Assembly: GCA_902518155.1 (NCBI GenBank) | Contig: CABYFA010000008.1 | Span: forward strand, 1 to 49,987 | Reading direction: 5' to 3' | DNA from: an uncultured Pelagibacteraceae bacterium | GTDB lineage: Bacteria; Pseudomonadota; Alphaproteobacteria; Pelagibacterales; Pelagibacteraceae | DNA: 49,987 nucleotides | Shown here: positions 1 through 8,278 of the stretch, piece after piece | How positions within the stretch are numbered: the first letter of the stretch is position 1 | Layout: the number at the start of each line of letters is the position of its first letter | Made by a program: the position numbers and the translations under genes | The notes under the pieces: model-generated | The model's input: the letters and a program-made list of their open reading frames with translations, nothing else | What the model was told of the DNA's origin: nothing | Databases searched by the model: none

Positions 1-136
1 CGAATACTTTCATGAAAAAAAATTGAGAGTCTTCTTTTTGGAAAATATTCATTGCAACTCTGCCAATTAATGTCCACATTATAACCCCAAGTATGTAATC
101 AATAATGTACACCATTGGGTGAAAATTAGCCGACAT
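1..136 (-). CDS. Membrane protein, N-terminal part only (cut by window edge)
   Basis: The complementary strand reads from an ATG at 136 for 45 codons without a stop and runs off the left edge. The peptide begins MSANFHPMVYIIDYILGVIM and continues with a hydrophobic stretch followed by a polar segment rich in F, K, E and D. The first ~25 residues look like one membrane helix. It lies downstream of the symporter genes on the same strand but beyond their terminator, so it is probably a separate unit. A YggT-like short membrane protein is possible, but that is only an impression. The frame is open to the edge and the start is clear; function is not assignable. Confidence 0.6.
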   Translation of the reverse strand, partial: MSANFHPMVYIIDYILGVIMWTLIGRVAMNIFQKEDSQFFFMKVF

Positions 137-166
137 TTAAGAATTTATATTGGAAAAAGACTTGAA

Positions 167-194
167 TTAAAAGGGGCGAAATTAATCGCCCCTT
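167..194 (-). terminator. Intrinsic terminator after the symporter operon
   Basis: Arms AAGGGGCGA (171-179) and TCGCCCCTT (186-194) are perfect reverse complements around a six-base loop. Read on the minus strand, the stem is followed by a short T run. It starts 12 bases past the stop of the large symporter subunit. GC-rich stems are rare in this AT-rich sequence, so the signal stands out. Confidence 0.85.
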
Positions 195-205
195 AAAATA
201 ATTAT

Positions 206-2020
206 TTAGTGTTGTTTGCCAAGGATCGATTTACCTGATGGTACACGAACCTCATCAACCATTTTCTGCGTTGCAGCGTTTGGCGCTGAAGTCATTAGAC
301 TTACAACAACCATAGCTACTAAGCTGACAGCTGAACCAAAGATACCAAATGTTAACTGTGTAATACCTAAGAATCCACTTCCGCCGTTCCTTACCCAAAT
401 TAGGTAACCAGCACCGGAAATTAATCCTAAAGCCATACCAGCTATTGCACCTTCTCTGTTAGCTCTCTTCCACCATACACCAAGTACAAGTGGGAAGAAT
501 AATCCAGACATCGCAAAGTCAAAAGCCCAGATTACCGAACCTAAGATACCTTGGATCTCCATTGCTGCAATAGTTGCTCCAGCAAAACCAATTACTACAA
601 GTAGTACCCTTGCAACAACTAGTCTCTTAGCAGTCTCAGCTTTTGGATCGATGATTTTATAATAAACATCGTGTGAGATTGCGTTTGCAATTGCTAGAAT
701 CAAACCATCAGCTGTTGACATGGCAGCAGCCATACCTCCAGCAGCAACTAGACCTGAGATTACGTATGGTAATCCAGCTATTTCTGGAGTTGCTAACACA
801 ACGGCTTTACCACCCATGAAAAACTCATTTAATTCAAGAGTTCCATTTCCGTTAAAGTCGCTTACAAACATTAAGTTTGCTTGGTTCCAGTTTTGATACC
901 AATCTATCGCTTGGACTTCTGAAATTGATTTACCAATAATACCTGTTGGTAATGTTGGATCAATCAATGACAACTTAGATAGTGTCGCTAACATTGGAGC
1001 AGAAGAATAAAGTAGGAAGATAAAGAATAAAGACCAACCTACTGATTTTCTAGCTGCTTTTACACTTGGAGTAGTGAAATATCTCATCATCACGTGAGGC
1101 AATGAAGCTGTTCCCATCATCATCGCTAGTGCTAATGAAATAAACGCCCAAGGCGTTGCATTCACCGCTGAGTGAGCTTTAGTTATACCAGCCAAACCTT
1201 TTGGCACCTCTTTTAGATTTTCAGCAGAGTTTTTCACAAAACCAAACTGAGCTTCTAATTCAGCAATTCTTGATACTTCATCAGCTAACATGAAGTGTGG
1301 GAAGAAACCCGCACCCATTTTGTTACTGATCCAGAATACTGGTAATAAGTAAGCTATGATTAGTACAATATATTGCGCAACCTGTGTCCAAGTAACTCCT
1401 CTCATACCACCAAGCATTGAACAAAGTAAAATACTTACTAGTCCAACGTACACAGCGTATTTGAAATCGATATCTAGGGCAACAGATGCAATAGTACCTG
1501 TAGCGTTAATTTGTGCAGTCACATAAGTAAATGATGCAACAGTTAAAACTACTACTGCAAGAAATCTACTTAAATTACCACCATATCTTGTACCAATAAA
1601 ATCTGGAACTGTGTAACAGCCAAATTTTCTTAAGTATGGTGCTAATAAAGATGCGACTAATACATATCCACCAGTCCAACCTACAAGAAGTGCCATATAT
1701 CCGTAACCTTTGAAGTAAATACCTCCTGCCATTGCAACGAATGATGCACCAGACATCCAGTCTGCTGCAGTTGCCATTCCGTTGAATACAGTTGGCACTT
1801 GTCTTCCAGCTACGTAATAAGCATCAGCTTGAGCTGTACGTGATAGATAACCAATTATAGCATAAATGGCTACTGTGAAAGCAACGAAACAAATTCCGAT
1901 TGTTTTCGCAGTCATACCCATCTGCTCGGCAATTGACATAATGATTATGAAAGCTAAAAAACCACCTGTATAGATTCCATAAACCTTAGGTAAATTGTCT
2001 ATAAAATTACCTTTCATCAT
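206..2020 (-). CDS. Sodium:solute symporter large subunit (SSS family, VC2705/ActP-like)
   Basis: 604-residue polytopic inner-membrane protein of the sodium/solute symporter family. It has about 13 hydrophobic segments, the Na+-binding-region style sequence AADWMSGASFVAMAG near residues 85-99, and GGMAAAMSTADGLILAIANA at about 428-447. The preceding gene encodes the DUF4212 small subunit that accompanies this subfamily, so the two probably form one transporter. Linkage to acetyl-CoA synthetase suggests acetate or a related monocarboxylate as substrate; that is inference. Its ATG follows the small-subunit stop directly, with an AGAAAGAGGGG-type ribosome site upstream. A loop at residues 388-399 (DFNGNGTLELNE) fits an EF-hand calcium loop. 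A GC-rich terminator follows. Confidence 0.92.
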   Translation of the reverse strand: MMKGNFIDNLPKVYGIYTGGFLAFIIIMSIAEQMGMTAKTIGICFVAFTVAIYAIIGYLSRTAQADAYYVAGRQVPTVFNGMATAADWMSGASFVAMAGGIYFKGYGYMALLVGWTGGYVLVASLLAPYLRKFGCYTVPDFIGTRYGGNLSRFLAVVVLTVASFTYVTAQINATGTIASVALDIDFKYAVYVGLVSILLCSMLGGMRGVTWTQVAQYIVLIIAYLLPVFWISNKMGAGFFPHFMLADEVSRIAELEAQFGFVKNSAENLKEVPKGLAGITKAHSAVNATPWAFISLALAMMMGTASLPHVMMRYFTTPSVKAARKSVGWSLFFIFLLYSSAPMLATLSKLSLIDPTLPTGIIGKSISEVQAIDWYQNWNQANLMFVSDFNGNGTLELNEFFMGGKAVVLATPEIAGLPYVISGLVAAGGMAAAMSTADGLILAIANAISHDVYYKIIDPKAETAKRLVVARVLLVVIGFAGATIAAMEIQGILGSVIWAFDFAMSGLFFPLVLGVWWKRANREGAIAGMALGLISGAGYLIWVRNGGSGFLGITQLTFGIFGSAVSLVAMVVVSLMTSAPNAATQKMVDEVRVPSGKSILGKQH

Positions 2021-2281
2021 TTAGTCATCCCCTCTTTCTGAGAAGCCGAACTCTTCATCAATTTTCTCCTGCCTGTTCGCAAACCAGAAAATTAGGATTA
2101 CGAAAGCACCAAGAGAACCTTGACAAGTGAACCAATAAGTTAATGGATAACCAAATGGTCCCGTAACTTCATTCATTTCAGCCCCGAATAAGAAGATGCC
2201 AATTGAGAATACAAACCAGATTGCTAGTGTCATGAATAGCAAACCTCTGGATTTTTCCCAGTGTTGTTCTTGTTTTGACAT
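2021..2281 (-). CDS. DUF4212 sodium/substrate symporter small subunit
   Basis: 86-residue membrane protein with two hydrophobic helices (about residues 14-33 and 47-67) and charged ends. It matches the DUF4212 small-subunit family, which is found next to SSS transporters of the VC2705 type. The pattern of an N-terminal HWEKSRGLL, a central GPFGYPLTYWFTCQGS and a following FANRQEKIDEEFG is characteristic. The stop codon abuts the ATG of the large subunit, implying translational coupling and a fixed ratio. It is the first gene of the minus-strand operon. The 124-base gap upstream carries two GTTATAAC palindromes that could regulate it. Confidence 0.88.
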   Translation of the reverse strand: MSKQEQHWEKSRGLLFMTLAIWFVFSIGIFLFGAEMNEVTGPFGYPLTYWFTCQGSLGAFVILIFWFANRQEKIDEEFGFSERGDD

Positions 2282-2298
2282 TTATACCTCTCTCTTTT

Positions 2299-2388
2299 TA
2301 GTTATAACTGGCAAAAACCATAACCATTATCGAAGAGATTTAAAGTGTTAAAATTGCTCAAATTAGTCCGATTTATGGGTTATAACTA
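2299..2388. promoter_or_regulatory. Paired GTTATAAC palindromes in a divergent intergenic region
   Basis: TAGTTATAAC (2299-2308) and GTTATAACTA (2379-2388) are exact inverted copies. Each contains the eight-base palindrome GTTATAAC, and the centres are 78 bases apart. They sit near the two ends of the gap between the symporter small subunit (start 2281, minus) and the gene at 2406 (plus). The arrangement resembles a pair of operators for a dimeric regulator acting on both promoters. No regulator gene is adjacent, and in AT-rich DNA part of the match could be chance. Confidence 0.4.
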
Positions 2389-2405
2389 TCAAAAATAGCT
2401 TTTTT

Positions 2406-3029
2406 ATGGGAAAATATAAACTTACCTGGAAAGATCTTACCTTGAGGGACTTCAAGATCTATCTATTTGCCCTTTTTAAAGCATTTATCCCTAAAAAAAA
2501 AATAAAGTCATTAGATGAATTAGAGGATTTTATTCAATCAAAATCAGCTTGGGTGTCACAAGTTACTTTGTATGGTTATTTAAAGACTAGGATGGGCACT
2601 AGGTATGTTCTTCATTTTGAAAATGATGAATTTATGAAGTCAGTTAATTTAGCTAAGTGGAATATCTATGCTGTGGCTTTGCAAGATCTTACCTTTTTTA
2701 CCTTCTCTTATTTAAAAGCAACTACAAACTATGAAGATACCAATAGGGCTAAAGAAATTTTTTTTAAAATTCTAGACGACGAAATTTCAAACAAAATGCC
2801 TTTAGATATTATCGAAAACACCAAAAAAAATTTTGATGAAAGATTTGAGAAAATGAATTGGGACACTTATCATAGTGATCTCCCATTTAATCCTAGTGCA
2901 TTATCTTTATATAAGTGGGCTCCAATTGCTGAGGAGCTAAAAACTTTAGATCGTAAAATAGTTTTGAATTCAGTAATTCTCAAATGGGACGTCGTTAAGA
3001 AAGAATTTCAAGAAAGATTAGGTTTCTAA
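2406..3029 (+). CDS. Conserved hypothetical protein, 207 aa
   Basis: No function recognised. The 207-residue product has no signal peptide and is probably cytoplasmic or membrane-peripheral: a basic N-terminus with a single moderately hydrophobic stretch ([13 protein letters not shown], about 17-29), then mixed helical sequence. The motif [17 protein letters not shown] at about 52-68 looks like a conserved core, and I have the impression of similar proteins in other alphaproteobacteria. It lies between the symporter genes and acs but on the opposite strand. Its TAA overlaps the acs stop by four bases (CTAA). The only ATG in a good context is at 2406. Confidence 0.75.
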   Translation: MGKYKLTWKDLTLRDFKIYLFALFKAFIPKKKIKSLDELEDFIQSKSAWVSQVTLYGYLKTRMGTRYVLHFENDEFMKSVNLAKWNIYAVALQDLTFFTFSYLKATTNYEDTNRAKEIFFKILDDEISNKMPLDIIENTKKNFDERFEKMNWDTYHSDLPFNPSALSLYKWAPIAEELKTLDRKIVLNSVILKWDVVKKEFQERLGF

Positions 3030-5104
3030 GTATTTTTTCTATTGTCAACTAAACTATCAACAACACTTGGATCAGCTAAAGTAGTAGTATCACCTAATTG
3101 ACCATGTTCATTTGCTGCAATCTTTCTAAGAATTCTTCTCATTATTTTTCCAGATCTTGTTTTTGGAAGCCCTGGAGTAAAGTGAATCAAGTCAGGAGTT
3201 GCTAATGGACCTATTTGTTTTCTAACCCATAATTTTAGTTCTCTTTCAAGATCTCCTGTCTCAGCCTCACCTGCATTAAGAGTTACGTAACAATATAGTC
3301 CATTTCCTTTAATGTCATGTGGATAACCAACCACAGCAGCTTCAGCAACTTTAGGATGAGCAACAAAAGCACTTTCAATTTCAGCAGTACCCAAGTTGTG
3401 TCCTGATACAATAATTACGTCATCTACTCGTCCAGTGATCCAGTAATATCCATCCTTGTCTCGTCTGCACCCATCCCCAGTAAAATATTTTCCATCAAAT
3501 TGAGAAAAGTAAGTATCAATAAATCTTTGATGATCGCCATAAACAGTTCGCATTTGCCCTGGCCAAGACTGAGCTATACAAAGTCTCCCTTCTCCTGCAC
3601 CTTTAATTTCTTTTCCATCTTTATCGACAAGAACAGGTTTAATTCCATAAAAAGGTTTTGTTGCTGATCCAGGTTTTAAAGGTATAGCTCCTGTTTGAGG
3701 CGCAATTAAAATTCCGCCTGTCTCTGTTTGCCACCAGGTATCTACGATTGGACACTTTGAGTTTCCAACTATTTTGTAATACCACATCCAAGCCTCTGGA
3801 TTTATAGGCTCTCCGACTGTACCCAATAATTTTAGAGATTTTCGAGATGTTTTATTTACTGGATCATCACCCTCTCGCATAAGGGCTCTGATAGCTGTTG
3901 GAGCAGTATAAAAAGTATTAACTTTATATTTATCAACAATCTGCCACCATCTTGAGCTGTCTGGATAATTTGGTACTCCCTCAAACATTATTGTAGTAGC
4001 TCCGTTAGATAAGGGTCCATAAATAATATAACTATGACCTGTTACCCAACCTATGTCTGCAGTACACCAATAAATATCTTTAGGCTTATAGTTAAATATG
4101 TATTGATGAGTCATGGAAGCATAAACCATGTACCCGCCCGTTGTATGTAGTACACCTTTTGGTTTGCCTGTGGATCCAGACGTATAAAGAATAAATAAAG
4201 GATCTTCAGCATTCATTTCCTCAGGTTCACAATGACTTGGTACATCTTTAATTAGATCATGATACCAAACATCTCTGTCGTCATCCCAATAAACATAGTT
4301 TCCTGTTCTTTTGACAACAATACATTTTCTAACATCAGGACAATTACTTAATGCTTCATCGGTTGTTGCTTTTAATGGAATTGTTTTTCCACCTCTAACA
4401 CCCTCATCAGCTGTTATAATGTATTCTGATTTACAATCATTTACTCTTCCAGAAATAGACTCTGCTGAAAACCCTCCGAATATTATAGAATGTATGGCTC
4501 CTATTCTTGCACAAGCTAACATTAAAACAGCCAGCTCGGGTATCATCGTTAAATATATTGTTACTCTGTCTCCTTTTTGTATCCCTAATTTTTTTAGACC
4601 ATTAGCTGCTTTTGAAACTTTTTGATGAAGTTGTTTATAAGAAATTTTTTGAGTATCCTTAGGATTATCACCTACCCAAATTATAGCTGTTTTATCTTTT
4701 TTATCTTTTAAATGTCGATCAATACAATTAGCAGAGGCATTTAAAGTTCCATCTTCAAACCATTTTATTTTAACTTCATCTTTACTATACTTCACATCTT
4801 TAATTTTTTTATATGGTTTTATCCATGTAATTCTTTTTCCTTCTTTTTTCCAAAAAGCATTATTGTTCTTAATAGAGTCAGTATATTTATTCTGATATTG
4901 AGATTTATTAATTAAACCACTTTTCACCCACTCTGGTTTTGGTTTAAAAATTAGTTCTTGAGTTGAGCTTTCGTTATTAATTTTAACTTTTTTAATCTTA
5001 CTTCTAATCTTTTTTTTTCTTTTAAAAATTTTTTTTCTTTTTTTAACCTTCTTGCTTTTTGAGGTTTTTTTTCTTGATTTAGATTTTTTCTTTTTTTTAG
5101 GCAT
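3026..5104 (-). CDS. acsA: Acetyl-CoA synthetase with lysine-rich N-terminal extension
   Basis: Acetate + ATP + CoA to acetyl-CoA (AMP-forming; ANL superfamily). Visible hallmarks are the ATP loop [18 protein letters not shown], the core motif [10 protein letters not shown], the hinge/adenylate motif [20 protein letters not shown], and the C-terminal catalytic lysine in [12 protein letters not shown] (K653), the usual target of regulatory acetylation. At 692 residues it is some 40 longer than typical Acs. The excess is the N-terminus: about 28 of the first 41 residues are K or R, and homology to the family starts near residue 54. No later ATG precedes the conserved region, so the extension is probably translated. 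With the upstream symporter it makes an acetate uptake/activation pair. It overlaps the convergent gene by four bases. Confidence 0.96.
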   Translation of the reverse strand: MPKKKKKSKSRKKTSKSKKVKKRKKIFKRKKKIRSKIKKVKINNESSTQELIFKPKPEWVKSGLINKSQYQNKYTDSIKNNNAFWKKEGKRITWIKPYKKIKDVKYSKDEVKIKWFEDGTLNASANCIDRHLKDKKDKTAIIWVGDNPKDTQKISYKQLHQKVSKAANGLKKLGIQKGDRVTIYLTMIPELAVLMLACARIGAIHSIIFGGFSAESISGRVNDCKSEYIITADEGVRGGKTIPLKATTDEALSNCPDVRKCIVVKRTGNYVYWDDDRDVWYHDLIKDVPSHCEPEEMNAEDPLFILYTSGSTGKPKGVLHTTGGYMVYASMTHQYIFNYKPKDIYWCTADIGWVTGHSYIIYGPLSNGATTIMFEGVPNYPDSSRWWQIVDKYKVNTFYTAPTAIRALMREGDDPVNKTSRKSLKLLGTVGEPINPEAWMWYYKIVGNSKCPIVDTWWQTETGGILIAPQTGAIPLKPGSATKPFYGIKPVLVDKDGKEIKGAGEGRLCIAQSWPGQMRTVYGDHQRFIDTYFSQFDGKYFTGDGCRRDKDGYYWITGRVDDVIIVSGHNLGTAEIESAFVAHPKVAEAAVVGYPHDIKGNGLYCYVTLNAGEAETGDLERELKLWVRKQIGPLATPDLIHFTPGLPKTRSGKIMRRILRKIAANEHGQLGDTTTLADPSVVDSLVDNRKNT

Positions 5105-5115
5105 AAATATTATTT

Positions 5116-5529
5116 CTAAATCTTACCCATGTTATTTAAAATTTTCCAGCTTTTAGAATCTATTGGCATTACTGATAGTCTGCTTTGTTTAATAAGTGAT
5201 AAATGGCTTAATTGCTTGTTTTTCTTAATATCCTCAAGACTTACTGACTTATTTAATTTTTTTAAAAACTTTACTGTAACAGCAACAAATCGACCAGATT
5301 TATCTGTTTTGTCTAAGTATGCTTCTTTGATAACTTCAACAATACCAACAATTTCCTTTCCTATGTTCGAATGATAGAAAAAACACTGATCTCCTTCTCT
5401 CATTGATTTTAAATTTTTGGCAGCTTGATAATTTCTTACTCCATCCCAAGGAGCACCTTTAATACCAGCTTTTTTTTGTTGATCAATTGACCAAACGTCA
5501 GGTTCTGACTTAAGTAACCAATATTGCAT
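5116..5529 (-). CDS. EVE domain protein
   Basis: 137-residue protein covering a single EVE (PUA-like) domain, the thymocyte nuclear protein 1 family. It opens with the diagnostic [13 protein letters not shown], followed by [20 protein letters not shown] and the FFYHSN strand. EVE domains are thought to bind modified nucleobases in DNA or RNA; the biological role in bacteria is unsettled. The start ATG shares one base with the tsaD stop (TAATG), so it is translated with tsaD. The tsaD-EVE linkage is common in alphaproteobacteria. Confidence 0.9.
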   Translation of the reverse strand: MQYWLLKSEPDVWSIDQQKKAGIKGAPWDGVRNYQAAKNLKSMREGDQCFFYHSNIGKEIVGIVEVIKEAYLDKTDKSGRFVAVTVKFLKKLNKSVSLEDIKKNKQLSHLSLIKQSRLSVMPIDSKSWKILNNMGKI

Positions 5530-6602
5530 TAAAGTTTAACCCCAGCACCTTTTAAAAATAATGCATTTTCATCTAAGGGCCATCTTGGTTTTGCTGGATG
5601 ATCTAGTTTATTAAATAGCTTTAATTTATACTTTTCCAAACCTACCATTGCTATCATTGCAGCATTGTCCCCGCATATTTCAATTGGTGGAAAAACACTT
5701 TGATAATTATTCTCTTTACACAAATTTATCAACATAGATCTTATTTTTTTATTTGCTGCTACACCACCCGCAACAACAAAAGTTTTATCTTGCATATCAT
5801 TTTGTTTTTCAAATTCATTAAAAGCTATTTTGGTTTTTTTTTTCAATATTTCTTCAATTGTTTTTTGAAAAGAAGCTGCCAAATTAAATTTTTCTTGCTC
5901 TGTTTTAATGGTTTTACTTATCTTCAGGATTGCAGTTTTGAGACCGGCAAATGACAAATTACAACCACCCTTATTAATAATAGGTTTCGGTAGATCATAA
6001 GAATTTGGATCACCTTTTTCTGCCCAAAGCTCGATTTGGGGTCCTCCAGGAAATTCTATTCCTAAAAGTTTTGCAGTTTTGTCGAAAGCTTCACCTAGTG
6101 CATCGTCAATAGTTGTTCCTAGTCTTTTATATTTTCCAAGACCTTGAACATTTAAATATTGTGAATGACCACCCGAAATTAATAGCAAGAGGTAAGGATA
6201 ATTTAAGTTTGAAACTAATTTTGGACTTAATGCATGTCCTTCTAAATGATTTACAGCTATAAAAGGCTTGTTTATTGAAGAGGCAAAAGCTTTCCCAAAG
6301 CTTAAGCCCACTGACAAACAAACTATTAGACCAGGACCTGCAGTCGAAGCTACTGCATCAATATCTTTGATTTTTATTCCACTATCATCCAAAGCTTTCT
6401 TCACGATTAAATCTATTTTTTCGATATGTGATCTGGCCGCTAATTCTGGAACTACACCTCCAAATTCTTTGTGGACATCAGTTTGGCTAGAGACAATGTT
6501 TGATAAAATTATAGGTTTCCCTTGGTCATTCTCAGTTATAACTGAGGCAGCTGTTTCATCACAACTAGTTTCAATTCCAAGAATTAAGGGTTTTTTAATC
6601 AT
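5529..6602 (-). CDS. tsaD: tRNA N6-adenosine threonylcarbamoyltransferase TsaD
   Basis: Catalyses transfer of the threonylcarbamoyl group to A37 of ANN-decoding tRNAs, with TsaB and TsaE. 357 residues, normal length. N-terminal LGIETSCDETAASV gives the ASKHA nucleotide-binding start. The metal-binding histidines are in NHLEGHALSP. LLLLISGGHSQ and VAGGVAANKKIR, plus ICGDNAAMIA near the C-terminus, are family signatures. It is divergent from hemC across 56 bases, an arrangement typical of alphaproteobacteria, and is followed by the EVE gene with a one-base overlap. Confidence 0.97.
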   Translation of the reverse strand: MIKKPLILGIETSCDETAASVITENDQGKPIILSNIVSSQTDVHKEFGGVVPELAARSHIEKIDLIVKKALDDSGIKIKDIDAVASTAGPGLIVCLSVGLSFGKAFASSINKPFIAVNHLEGHALSPKLVSNLNYPYLLLLISGGHSQYLNVQGLGKYKRLGTTIDDALGEAFDKTAKLLGIEFPGGPQIELWAEKGDPNSYDLPKPIINKGGCNLSFAGLKTAILKISKTIKTEQEKFNLAASFQKTIEEILKKKTKIAFNEFEKQNDMQDKTFVVAGGVAANKKIRSMLINLCKENNYQSVFPPIEICGDNAAMIAMVGLEKYKLKLFNKLDHPAKPRWPLDENALFLKGAGVKL

Positions 6603-6658
6603 ACAAATAGTTTTTAATAATTGTACATTTCCAATACAAGAAAGAAATAAATTTATTT

Positions 6659-7576
6659 ATGACTAAAAAAATTATCATAGGTTCAAGGGGTAGTAAATTA
6701 GCATTGTTGTATGCTCAAAAAGCTAAAGAACAAATTATTAAAAAAACTACTTTAGATACAAATGATATTGAAATTAAATCTATTTCAACAAAAGGTGATC
6801 AAGTTAAAGATACTAGGTTGTCAGATATAGGTGGCAAAGGATTGTTTTCAACTGAAATTGAAAAAGAGTTAGAGAATAAAAGTATCGACATTGCAGTACA
6901 TGCATTAAAAGACATGCCAGCAACAGAAACTAGCGGACTCATAACAGACTGTTTTTTAGAGAGAAATGATCCAAGAGAAATTTTGATAACAAATGATAAG
7001 AAAAAATTAAATGATCTTAAGCTGAAATCAATTATAGGAACATCTTCATTTAGAAGGGAATTTCAAATTAAAAAATTAAGATCTGATCTAACATGCAAAA
7101 TAATAAGAGGTAATGTGGATACTAGAATTAAAAAACTAAGAGATGGAAATTATGATGCAATAATTTTGTCTTATGCAGGGATTAAAAATTTAAATCTTGA
7201 AAATGAAATAGTTGAAATTTTCTCAGCACAAGAAATTATACCAAGTGCTGGACAAGGAATAATTGCACTCCAATGTCGTGAAGCAGATAAAGAAATTATT
7301 TCAATTTTAAAAAAAGTAAATCATGAAGAAACCTATAAAAGAGCTCATGCTGAGAGAAATGTTCTTAAAGTTTTAGAGGGAGATTGTGAAACAGCAATAG
7401 GCGTTTATTCAAAAATAGAAAGTGATACAATTGTAGTTGAGGCAGAGCTTTTTTCAATAGATGGCTCTCAAAGATTTTATGAAAAGAAATCTGGCCAGGT
7501 TGATAAATTTGAAGAGATAGGTAAACAAATTGGGCAGAATTTAAAAATGCAATCAAATAATTCTTATAAAAAATAA
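6659..7576 (+). CDS. hemC: Hydroxymethylbilane synthase (porphobilinogen deaminase)
   Basis: Condenses four porphobilinogens to hydroxymethylbilane in tetrapyrrole synthesis. 305 residues. Visible are the N-terminal IIIGSRGSKLALLYAQ, the catalytic aspartate in HALKDMPA (D85), the RRxxQ-type region SSFRREFQIKKL, RGNVDTRIKKL, and the cofactor-attachment cysteine C243 in LEGDCETAIG. The first gene of a plus-strand run, it is followed after one base by hemD, the next enzyme of the pathway. Confidence 0.97.
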   Translation: MTKKIIIGSRGSKLALLYAQKAKEQIIKKTTLDTNDIEIKSISTKGDQVKDTRLSDIGGKGLFSTEIEKELENKSIDIAVHALKDMPATETSGLITDCFLERNDPREILITNDKKKLNDLKLKSIIGTSSFRREFQIKKLRSDLTCKIIRGNVDTRIKKLRDGNYDAIILSYAGIKNLNLENEIVEIFSAQEIIPSAGQGIIALQCREADKEIISILKKVNHEETYKRAHAERNVLKVLEGDCETAIGVYSKIESDTIVVEAELFSIDGSQRFYEKKSGQVDKFEEIGKQIGQNLKMQSNNSYKK

Positions 7577-7577
7577 T

Positions 7578-8276
7578 ATGCATATTTTATTAACAAGACC
7601 ACTGGAAGATTGTTCAGAAATGATTTTAAAGTTTAAGTCATTAGGTCATCAAGTTTCGCACATCCCACTGATTAATATTGAAAAGGTCAATTATGAGGAA
7701 ATTAAATTTTCTGAATACGGAGGAATTATTTTTACTAGCGCTAATGCTGTGAAATATTTAGATCAAAATAACATAGACAAAAATATCAAATGTTTTTGTG
7801 TTGGTAATTTTACTGAAAAAAAGGCTAGATCTTTAGGATTTCAAAACACAATAGCTGCAGAGGGTAATGTTTCTAATTTAAAAGAGTTAATTTTACAAAC
7901 TTACGAGACAAAAAGTAAAAAGTTACTCTATTTCAGCGGTGAAATTATATCTGTTGATTTGGATCAACAACTCATGAAAGAGGGCTACGGAATAAAAAGA
8001 GTGATTAATTATAGAGTAAAACATAATCAAAAATTCAATGAAAGTTTTGTAAAAGATTTGAAATTGAACATGCCTGATATGGTTTATATATATTCACAGA
8101 ATAGTGCTCAAAGTTTTTTGAGTTTTGTCAAAAATCATCAATTTGAAAGCTTATGGATGAATACTAATTTATCGTGTATTGGGGAGAAAACTTCATCTAT
8201 ATTGAATGAAATTAAATGGAAAAAAATATTTCTTTTTAATCCTGGAGAAGAAGAGTTTTTGTTATATAAAATTTAA
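7578..8276 (+). CDS. hemD: Uroporphyrinogen-III synthase
   Basis: 232-residue two-domain protein expected to close hydroxymethylbilane to uroporphyrinogen III. The family is poorly conserved. Support comes from the N-terminal ILLTRPLEDCSEMILKFKSLGH, the hinge-proximal GIIFTSANAVKYL (residues ~50-62), YSQNSAQSFLSF in the second domain, and CIGEKTSSIL near the end. Position directly behind hemC, with one base between the genes, is strong context. Confidence 0.9.
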   Translation: MHILLTRPLEDCSEMILKFKSLGHQVSHIPLINIEKVNYEEIKFSEYGGIIFTSANAVKYLDQNNIDKNIKCFCVGNFTEKKARSLGFQNTIAAEGNVSNLKELILQTYETKSKKLLYFSGEIISVDLDQQLMKEGYGIKRVINYRVKHNQKFNESFVKDLKLNMPDMVYIYSQNSAQSFLSFVKNHQFESLWMNTNLSCIGEKTSSILNEIKWKKIFLFNPGEEEFLLYKI

Positions 8277-8278
8277 TT

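Noticed and set aside
4311..4625. 104-codon open frame on the plus strand inside acs
   Set aside because: Antisense shadow of conserved acetyl-CoA synthetase sequence, with no independent features.
4940..5104. Frameshift or misassembly as explanation of the acs lysine-rich start
   Set aside because: The frame is continuous into the conserved domain, and no alternative frame gives a standard Acs N-terminus; homopolymer errors cannot be fully excluded.
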